From: Silvimonas sp. JCM 19000 | GTDB lineage: Bacteria; Pseudomonadota; Gammaproteobacteria; Burkholderiales; Chitinibacteraceae | Assembly (NCBI GenBank): GCA_001313065.1 | Contig: BBFD01000089.1 | Span: forward strand, 1 to 13,478 | Direction: 5' to 3' | Length of the DNA: 13,478 nt | Shown: piece by piece, positions 7,448 through 13,478 of the stretch | Layout: every line of letters begins with the position of its first letter | Numbering within the stretch: the first letter of the stretch is position 1 | Program-made: the position numbers and the translations under genes | The notes under the pieces: model-generated | Database searches by the model: none | What the model was told of the DNA's origin: nothing | What the model saw: only the letters and a program-made list of their open reading frames with translations

Positions 7448-8541
7448 TCAGGCGGATTCGCGGATGACCAGACGGCCGGGAAAACGCTTCTGAAAAATAA
7501 CCGCTGGCGGGCGCGCTTTCCTGCAGCATAAAGCGGATCGCGGTCAGGCCGATTTGCTCGATATCCTGATGCACCGTGGTCAGTTGCGGCTCCAGATATT
7601 CGCCGATATCAAGGTTGTCGTGCCCCGCCACCAGCATGTCTTTGCCCGGCTGTTTGCCAAATTTGCGCAGCGCTTTGGCGGCGCCGAAAGCCATGCGATC
7701 GGTGGCGCACATGATGGCGCCAATGCCGCCGTCGCGTAAGCCGCCCTGGCCGCACCATGCCAGTAATTGCTCATAGGCAAAGGCTTCAAATTGCCAGGTG
7801 GGCGCTTCGACATCCACCGGGATAACCTGCGGCGTTTCGCCCGCGCGTTGCATCGCTTCCTGATAACCGGCCAGCCGCTCCGGGCGCGAAGGATTGGCAA
7901 TACGGGGCGTACCCAGATAGGCCGGGCGCACGCCGCGGCTGAGCAAATAATTGACCATCAGGCCGATGCTCTGGCGGTTGTCGTTCATTACAAAATGGCA
8001 GTCTTCGTCGAAATACGCGTCCAGAAAGATGATGCGCATTTCTTTCTGCAAGGCCGCAAACAGCGCCCGATTCGCAGTCGATTCAATCGGCGTGACGATG
8101 ATGCCGTTGACCTTCATCGCCCGCAGCGTCATCAGGGCAGCGGCCTCACGCTTGGGATCGTTGTTGGAGGCCTGGATGACAATCTGCATGCCCCCGCGCG
8201 CGGCTTCGCGCTCCATGATCTGCAGCACCTTGCCGAAAAAAAAGGCTCGGCAATAAACGGCAAGATCACCCCGATCAGATTCGAGCGCCCTTTGACCAGA
8301 CTCACCGCGTGCAGATCCGGCACGTAATGGAGTTCGCGGCAAGCCCGCTCGATACGTTCACGCGTGGCGGGCTTTAGCGTTTCGCTGCCGTTAAAAAAAA
8401 CTTGCTGACCGTAGTGCGCGACAAGCCAGCCGCGACGGCGACATCGTTCATGGTGACCACGCCGGGAAAACCGTCAGCGTGGTGATCACTGCCGGATTCA
8501 ACGGATTGGGTCTGCAAAGCATCGGGGTCATGGGTGGTCAT
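7448..8541 (-). CDS. LacI-family transcriptional regulator
   Basis: A LacI/GalR regulator whose effector is probably the sugar carried by the divergent ABC operon. The DNA-binding domain reads MNDVAVAAGLSRTTVSKFF then NGSETLKPATRERIERA and RELHYVP, followed by hinge and sugar-binding domain (SNLIGVILPFIAEPFF, QIMEREAARGGMQIVIQAS, NGIIVTPIES, VMNDNRQ, CATDRMAFGAAKALRKFG, LVAGHDNLDIGEYLEPQLTT). The C-terminus RFPGRLVIRESA ends at TGA 7448. Start ATG 8541 gives about 30 residues before the helix-turn-helix; ATG 8451, directly at the domain, is the more usual LacI start, and neither has a clear ribosome site. Slips: A8 at 8393-8400 (two too many for SKFFNG), A8 at 8236-8243, and an extra A at 7493-7497. 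Operator-like DNA lies just upstream of its start. Confidence 0.9.
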
Positions 8542-8550
8542 AAAGGCAAA

Positions 8551-8565
8551 TGTGTACGCGTGTAG
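8551..8565. promoter_or_regulatory. Operator-like site at the regulator's start
   Basis: TGTGTACGCGTGTAG contains TACGCGTGTA, matching the strong site at 8783-8808 in 9 of 10 core positions. It ends 10 bases before the ATG at 8541, where a bound repressor would block its own gene. Confidence 0.45.
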
Positions 8566-8782
8566 CGGCAAAGTCTACACAAATTCTGGCGGGGCGAACC
8601 CCCGTTATGGCTCAAGCATTTATTTGCATAGTGCAAGCGTCGCAAACCAGCACCGATGCGGGCCGCAGCCTGATTAAACCGCGCTGTTTTATTGCATTGC
8701 ACCAAACTGACTCAGCGTTTCGCACATAAAAAAAGAACACCTTATGCCATTCGTCAGCTCTTAAATGGTGCCAACTCGATTT

Positions 8783-8808
8783 AATAAATTTACACGTGTA
8801 GATTTATT
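8783..8808. promoter_or_regulatory. 26-bp palindromic operator, probable LacI-family site
   Basis: The arms AATAAATTTACAC and GTGTAGATTTATT are reverse complements at 12 of 13 positions, centred on CG as LacI-family operators are. The site is 90 bases upstream of the binding-protein ATG and would overlap or follow its promoter. Assignment to the adjacent regulator rests on position and on the related sites at 8551 and 9893. Confidence 0.7.
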
Positions 8809-8886
8809 GCACCGGCAACGTTCAGAACAGACCGGCCGATGCCAATGCCCACCGGGCCAGCGTCTCACCCCCTTTTTTTTCAGATC

Positions 8887-8891
8887 AGGAG
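8887..8891 (+). promoter_or_regulatory. Ribosome binding site of the binding-protein gene
   Basis: AGGAG sits 7 bases before ATG 8899 and fixes this start; the upstream ATG at 8839 would put extra residues in front of a complete signal peptide. Confidence 0.8.
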
Positions 8892-8898
8892 TCTTAAC

Positions 8899-9848
8899 AT
8901 GCGTTTGCGCCAGTCCTTGCTTGTCGCCACTTGTGCCGCCGTGTTCGCCGCGCCCGCCTTTGCCGCCAAGCCGCTCAAATATATCGGCATTACCGTCGGC
9001 GATCTGGCCAACCCTTTCTTTGTTGCCATCGGCCAGGGCGCTGAAGCTTCTGCCAAAAAAAATCGCGGGCAACAATGTCAAAGTCACCACGGTTTCAAGC
9101 AAGTACGACCTGAACACGCAAGTGGGCCAGATCGAAAACTTTATCGCCAACAAGGCCGACATCATTCTGGTGAACGCGGCTGATCCGAAAGGCATTGCTC
9201 CCGTTATCGAAAAAAGCCAAAGCCGCTGGCATCGTCGTGATCGCCATCGACGTGGGTGCCGAAGGCGCTGATCTGACCGTGATGTCCGATAACACCATGG
9301 GCGGCACCGAGTCCTGCCGCTTTATGGCCAAGGCCATCAACGGCAAAGGCAACGTGGTTATCGTCAATGGCCCGCCGGTAACTTCGGTCATTGATCGCGT
9401 GGCCGGCTGCAAGAAATTGCTGGCCGCCAGCTACCCCGGCATCAAGGTACTCAGCGACAACCAGGACGCCAAAGGCAGTCGCGATGGCGGCATGCAGGTG
9501 ATGGCCGATCTGTTGACGGCGCATCCAAAGATTGACGGGGTATTTGCAATTAACGATCCGACCGCCGTGGGGGCCGAACTGGCCATCAAACAAGCGGGCC
9601 GCAGCGACGTCAAAGTGATCGCCTCGGTTGATGGCGGGCCGGATGCGCAAGTGGCGCTCAAGGACAAATCCAGCCTTATGGGCGTTTCGACCGCACAAAA
9701 CCCGTACAAGATGGCGCAGACCGCCGTGCAATTAGGCTATGACTGGATGAATGGTAAAAAAAAGCCGGCCAGCACCACCGTGCTGCTGCCTACGCCGCCA
9801 GTAACCAAAGCCAATATCAGCAGCTACGCTGGCTGGGTTAAACAGTAA
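8899..9848 (+). CDS. Periplasmic sugar-binding protein, CUT2 ABC transporter
   Basis: A ribose/galactose-type binding protein of about 316 residues. MRLRQSLLVATCAAVFAAPA then FA is a Sec signal peptide with likely cleavage after residue 22 (AFA-AK). The mature protein shows YIGITVGDLANPFFVAIGQG, VTTVSSKYDLNTQVGQIENF, DIILVNAADPKGIAPVIEKA, MSDNTMGGTESC, NVVIVNGPPVTSVIDRVAGC, SDNQDAKGSRDGG, DGVFAINDPTAVGAELA, and ASVDGGPDAQVALKD, the expected order of both lobes and the sugar-contacting loops. Two extra A's break the frame, in the A8 at 9055-9062 and the A6 at 9210-9215; the A8 at 9756-9763 is in frame. It is first in the operon, preceding ATPase and permease. The ligand is probably a monosaccharide, but ribose, fructose, galactose and others cannot be separated by eye. 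Confidence 0.93.
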
Positions 9849-9866
9849 ACGGCTTTCCGGCCTGAG

Positions 9867-9891
9867 CCGGTGGTGGCGGCGCTGCCACCGG
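9867..9891 (+). other. Intergenic hairpin after the binding-protein gene
   Basis: Left arm 9867-9877 pairs with right arm 9881-9891 over 11 positions, two of them G-U, around a GGC loop. It starts 18 bases after the stop. Hairpins at this position commonly protect the upstream message or partly terminate, giving more binding protein than ATPase and permease; no T run follows, so stabilisation is likelier. Confidence 0.5.
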
Positions 9892-9892
9892 A

Positions 9893-9905
9893 TGTGTACA
9901 CGTGC
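9893..9905. promoter_or_regulatory. Operator-like site in front of the ATPase gene
   Basis: TGTGTACACGTGC shares TACACGTG with the palindrome at 8783-8808. It may be an auxiliary operator; its lower symmetry makes chance similarity possible. Confidence 0.3.
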
Positions 9906-9942
9906 CGCTTTTAGCCGCGGCACGGTGCTTTAGACCAGACGC

Positions 9943-9947
9943 AGGAG
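9943..9947 (+). promoter_or_regulatory. Ribosome binding site of the ATPase gene
   Basis: AGGAG lies 8 bases before ATG 9956 and rules out the upstream in-frame start at 9902. Confidence 0.75.
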
Positions 9948-9955
9948 ACCGTGCG

Positions 9956-11472
9956 ATGTCTGAACTCGTCCTCGATGTAAAGGGCGTGAGCAAGCGCTTT
10001 GGTGCGGTGCGCGCGCTCGATAATGTGCAATTGCAGGTCCACAGCCATGAAATCCTGGCGCTGATGGGCGAAAACGGTGCTGGCAAAAGCACGCTGATGA
10101 AAGTGTTGTCTGGCGTGTATCAACCCGACGCCGGCGAAATCCGCCTGGGGGGCCAGACCATCCAGGTGCATTCCCCGGCCGATGCGCGCGCCGCTGGCAT
10201 CAATCTGATCTACCAGGAACTCGCCGTCGCGCCGCATATGAGCGTGGCGCAAAACGTGTTTATGGGCAGCGAGCCGCGCGGGCGTTTTGGTCGGGTGGAT
10301 ACCGGCTTGATGGCACGGCGGACCAATGAAATTCTCGCCAGCCTGGGCGCACGTTTCCGCGCCGATACCCTGGCGGGCAGCCTGGGCATTGCCGATCAGC
10401 AACAGGTTGAAATTGCGCGGTCGCTTATACACAAAAGCAAAGTGCTGATCATGGATGAGCCAACCGCCGCCTTGTCGGATCGGGAAACCGAGCGCTTGTT
10501 CGAGGTGATCCGGCGCTTGCGCAATGATGGCATCGCAATTGTGTATATCAGCCACCGCATGGCCGAGATGGTGGAACTGGCGGATCGGGTTTCCGTAATG
10601 CGCGACGGCGGTTATGTGGGCACCTTGCCGCGCGAAGAAGCCACGCCCGAACGCGTTATCCAGATGATGGTGGGCCGTCCGCTGGGCGACTTCTACCAAC
10701 GCCGCGAAACCACCACGCCCGGCCCGGTGCGGCTGGAAGTGCGCAATATGCATAGCGATCGTATCCACGGTGCTTCATTTGCCGTGCGCGCGGGTGAAGT
10801 GCTGGGCCTGGCCGGTTGGTGGGCGCTGGCCGCACCGAGCTGGCGCGGCTGGTGTTTGGCGCAGACGCGCTGCATCAGGGCGAAATCTTGCTGGATGGCC
10901 AGCCGATCAAGGTCAAAGAACCGCTGGATGCCATCCGCCGTGGCATTGCTATCTACCCGAGGACCGTAAGGGCCAGGGCCTGTTTCTGCAATTGTCGGCG
11001 CTGGCCAATACCACCATGAGCGTGCTGGGCCGCAACTCGCGCTTTGGCATTCTTAATCACAAAGCCTGCGGCGGCTGACCGAAGACGCCATCAAGCAACT
11101 GGCGGTCAAGGTGCCGGGGCCGGATGGCATCGTCGGCGGTTTGTCGGGCGGCAACCAGCAAAAAAATCTTGCTGGCGCGCTGGCTGGCCATCAAACCCAA
11201 AGTACTGATCCTGGACGAGCCCACCCGCGGCGTCGACGTCGGCGCCAAAAAGTGAGATTTATCGCATCATCAATCAGCTTGCCGCCAGCGGCGTGGCCGT
11301 GGTGGTCATTTCCAGCGAGCTGCCCGAAGTCATCGGCATTTGCGATCGCATCGTGGTAATGCGCGAAGGCCATATCAGCGGCGAACTGGGCGCTGGTGAA
11401 ATCAGCCAGGAAGCGATCATGACCCTGGCCACCCACCTGCCCGCCACCGCTGCGGCCCCTACCCTGCACTAG
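9956..11472 (+). CDS. Sugar ABC transporter ATPase, two fused domains (RbsA-type)
   Basis: A CUT2 ATPase of about 505 residues with two nucleotide-binding domains in one chain, energising sugar uptake on the cytoplasmic side. Domain 1 has Walker [10 protein letters not shown] (38-46), Q-loop [15 protein letters not shown], signature-like [15 protein letters not shown], Walker [12 protein letters not shown] and switch VYISHRM. Domain 2 has the family's degenerate Walker [22 protein letters not shown], the signature [10 protein letters not shown], Walker [17 protein letters not shown] and [13 protein letters not shown] is at 11470-11472. Five slips fall in domain 2: a missing T near 10817, missing C's near 10957 and 11071, and extra A's at 11160-11166 and 11247-11251. 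Domain 1 reads cleanly. The concentration of slips in the second half probably reflects sequence quality. Confidence 0.93.
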
Positions 11473-11476
11473 ACAC

Positions 11477-11480
11477 AGGA
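11477..11480 (+). promoter_or_regulatory. Ribosome binding site of the permease gene
   Basis: AGGA lies 10 bases before ATG 11491, 18 bases after the ATPase stop, supporting co-translation from one operon. Confidence 0.55.
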
Positions 11481-11490
11481 TTATTCGATC

Positions 11491-12516
11491 ATGAGCATCC
11501 CTCTTCCCACCACTGGCCAGCCGCCCCTTGCGCGGCCGCACACCCGGCTGAACGCGCGCGAAGTGTTTAACCGCGTCGGCATGCTGCCCGTGCTGATCGT
11601 CATGTACGTGGCGTTCTATTTTTTTGACGCGTTATCTGAGCGATGACGGTACGTCCAACTTCATGACGTCCGGCAACACCATGAACATCCTGCGGCAGAC
11701 TTCCATCAATCTGGTGCTGGCCTGCGGCATGACGTTTGTGATCCTGACTGCGGGCATTGATCTGTCGGTGGGCTCCATCCTGGCGGTGGCGGCGGTAATG
11801 GGCATGATCACCTCACTACCCCAACATATGCCGATGCTGGCACTACCGGTGTTCATGCTGACGGGCTTGTTGCTGGGGTTGCTCAACGGCGTGCTGGTGG
11901 CAGGCTTCAAGATCAACCCGTTTGTGGTGACGCTGGGCACCATGACGTCGTTGCGCGGCGCGGCCTATCTGTTTGCCGACGGCACCACGGTACTCAACCG
12001 CGATATCCCGTCATTTGAATGGCTGGGCAATGGCGCGTTTCTGGGGGTGCCATGCTGATCTGGATTGCCATGGTGGTGGTGCTGGTCAGCTGGTTTCTGC
12101 TGCGCCAGACCGTGCTGGGCCTGCATATCTATGCCGTCGGCGGCAATCCGCAAGCGGCCCGCCTGACCGGCATCAAGGTCAGCGCCGTGCTGCTGTTTGT
12201 GTATTCCATCAGCGGGCTGTTCTCCGGCATAGGCGGCGCCATGAGTGCCTCGCGGCTGTACGGCGCCAACGGTAACTGGGGTACCGGTTATGAGCTGGAT
12301 GCCATCGCCGCCGTAGTCCTGGGCGGCACCAGCTTGATGGGTGGCGTGGGTTCGGTCTGGGGCACGGTAGTTGGCGCGCTGATCATCGGCGTGATGAACA
12401 ACGGGCTGACCATCATCGGGCTGTCCAGCTTCTGGCAATACGTCGCCAAAGGTGCAGTGATTGTGCTGGCGGTATTGCTGGATAAATGGCGCCAAAGCCA
12501 AGCCACCACCAACTAA
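11491..12516 (+). CDS. Sugar ABC transporter permease (RbsC-type)
   Basis: The inner-membrane channel subunit, about 341 residues, which normally works as a dimer with the ATPase. MSIPLPTTGQPP leads into helix MLPVLIVMYVAFYFL, then YLSDDGTSNFMTSGNTMNIL and the family signatures INLVLACGMTFVILTAGIDL, SVGSILAVAA, GLLNGVLVAGFKINPFVVTL, GTMTSLRGAAYL. After the second slip come LGLHIYAVGGNPQAARLTGI, ISGLFSGIGGAMSASRLYGA, YELDAIAAVVLGGTSLMGGV and GALIIGVMNNGLTIIGLSSF, ending at TAA 12514-12516. Slips: an extra T in the T7 at 11619-11625 and a missing base near 12050; they cancel in total length. The E-L-D-A-I-A-A-V-V-L-G-G-T-S segment contacts the ATPase. Confidence 0.93.
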
Positions 12517-12544
12517 GGCAGCGGTGGGCCCGCCCCACCCGCTG

Positions 12545-13478
12545 ATGATCTACATGACCACCTGGAATATCGCGTGGGCCCACGGCGTGGCACAAGTCCA
12601 GGCCTTGGGCGGGATGTTGGGGCCGCTGGATTTTGCCTTGCCGCACGGCCAGCATGTGCAACCACTGTATATCGCACCGTGGGCGCAAGAGCCGGTGAAT
12701 GCCGCCTTGCCCGGCTTGCTGCGCGGCTTGCGCGGCGAATGGCCCTGCGTGCCGTTCAGCCGCGAAAGCACACCCGCCGCCTTGCCGCCCGGTTGGCAGC
12801 GCCGGGTACAGACCGATCCAGCGTTTTTGCTGCCGCACGGGCCGGGTTCCAACCAGTTGTGGCAACTGATCGGGCAAAGCCCGGCGCATTTATTGATCGG
12901 GCTGGAATACCCGGCGGCAAGTGCCGTCGCCTGGCTGGAACGCGAAATCCGTCCCGACCCGCAACATGCCGCCGTCGAAATCACTTTGCGTATCCACGCC
13001 CGCGCTGACGCGGTCTGGCCCATTGCGCTGCACCCGACGTTTCGGCTACCGGCGCGCCCCGGCAGCCTGCGCTTGCGTCCGGGGCGTTATGCCGGGGCCG
13101 TGACTTATCCGCAAGCGTTTGAGCCGAGCTCGCAACTGCAAATCAATCAATCCGGCGCGCGGCTGGAACACATGCCCGGCCGCCACGGCGCGCTGGACTT
13201 CACCCGCCTGCCTTTGCCCAGCGATAGCGAAGAACTGCTGCAACTGCTGGATTGCGATGGCTACTTTGCGCTCGATTATCTGGACGACGCCGCGCGCATT
13301 ACCCTCACCTGGTCGACCGCTGAGCTGCCCGATCTGGTGCTGTGCTCAGCCAGCGCGGGCGCGACCAGGCCCCGTGGTTGTCGCGCAATCTGGCCCTGGG
13401 CGTTGAACCGGTCAATGGGGTATTCGAACTGGGCGGTGTGCTGCAACGCCGCCGAGCATCCCCTCGCGCTGCGCCACG
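12545..13478 (+). CDS. Aldose 1-epimerase-like protein (3' end beyond window)
   Basis: A protein of the galactose mutarotase fold, at least 311 residues in view. It begins MIYMTTWNIAWAHGVAQVQA (an ATG at 12554 is also possible) 28 bases after the permease stop, with no strong ribosome site. GGMLGPLDFALPHG, PLYIAPWAQEP and LLRGLRGEWPCVPF match the aldose-1-epimerase-like family, and DAVWPIALHPTFRLPARPG carries the conserved His of the active-site strand. A missing G near 13344 breaks the frame; beyond it GRDQAPWLSRNLALGVEPVN and GVFELGGVLQRR resume in the shifted frame. Mutarotases interconvert anomers of imported sugars, so it likely works on the transported sugar. No substrate can be assigned. 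Known activity in the family is anomer conversion; some members differ. Confidence 0.8.
   Translation, partial: MIYMTTWNIAWAHGVAQVQALGGMLGPLDFALPHGQHVQPLYIAPWAQEPVNAALPGLLRGLRGEWPCVPFSRESTPAALPPGWQRRVQTDPAFLLPHGPGSNQLWQLIGQSPAHLLIGLEYPAASAVAWLEREIRPDPQHAAVEITLRIHARADAVWPIALHPTFRLPARPGSLRLRPGRYAGAVTYPQAFEPSSQLQINQSGARLEHMPGRHGALDFTRLPLPSDSEELLQLLDCDGYFALDYLDDAARITLTWSTAELPDLVLCSASAGATRPRGCRAIWPWALNRSMGYSNWAVCCNAAEHPLALRH

Larger units (their letters stand above)
8542..8898. other. Divergent regulatory region, lacI-type gene / sugar ABC operon
   Basis: These 357 bases lack any plausible gene. They hold the operator-like sites at 8551-8565 and 8783-8808, a half-site TCTACAC at 8574-8580, a perfect TTGCA-TAG-TGCAA palindrome at 8624-8636, and a T8 tract at 8873-8880 shortly before the ribosome site of the binding-protein gene. 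Both promoters must be here, but neither could be placed with confidence. Confidence 0.6.

Noticed and set aside
1..13478. CRISPR arrays, tRNA or rRNA genes, transposases
   Set aside because: I looked for spaced direct repeats, tRNA-like cloverleaf arms and transposase motifs and saw none.

Overview
The window looks like chromosomal DNA of a Gram-negative proteobacterium, most likely a betaproteobacterium. This rests on the overall flavour of the proteins (an Rhs tip, a periplasmic sugar-binding protein with a Sec signal, a CUT2-type ABC system, TreY and MscS) and on moderately high GC. Genus cannot be fixed from the sequence. Nearly every gene, housekeeping genes included, is crossed by one or more single-base frameshifts. 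These are often an extra A/T in a homopolymer run or a missing base. The most economical reading is an uncorrected low-quality assembly, so most gene breaks here should not be read as biological decay. CDS coordinates below span the frameshifts.

Region 1 (1 to about 2,900, plus strand, visibly lower GC) is an accessory patch of small, fast-evolving genes: the 3' end of an ankyrin-repeat protein, a DUF6714-like protein, a glycine/alanine-rich fragment, a two-helix membrane protein with a C-terminal zinc ribbon, a short orphan Rhs-core tip, a membrane-anchored TPR-like protein, a candidate restriction-endonuclease-fold (Rhs-type toxin) domain, and a DUF416/YjaG-like protein. The order is typical of a polymorphic-toxin (Rhs) cassette region holding displaced toxin tips and immunity-like genes. 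About 300 bp with hairpins and no convincing gene separate it from the next region.

Region 2 (3,207 to 7,245, minus strand) is a two-gene osmotic-stress unit: treY (maltooligosyl trehalose synthase) followed, one base after its inferred stop, by an MscS-family mechanosensitive channel.

Region 3 (7,448 to the end) is a sugar-uptake locus. A LacI-family repressor (minus) is divergent from a CUT2 (ribose/galactose-type) ABC transporter on the plus strand: binding protein, double-domain ATPase, permease, then an aldose 1-epimerase-like protein cut off by the window end. A 26-bp near-perfect palindrome centred on TACACGTGTA lies upstream of the binding-protein gene. Related sites lie at the lacI start and in front of the ATPase gene, so the repressor probably controls both itself and the operon. 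A strong hairpin between the binding-protein and ATPase genes may set their relative expression. The transported sugar cannot be identified from sequence alone.
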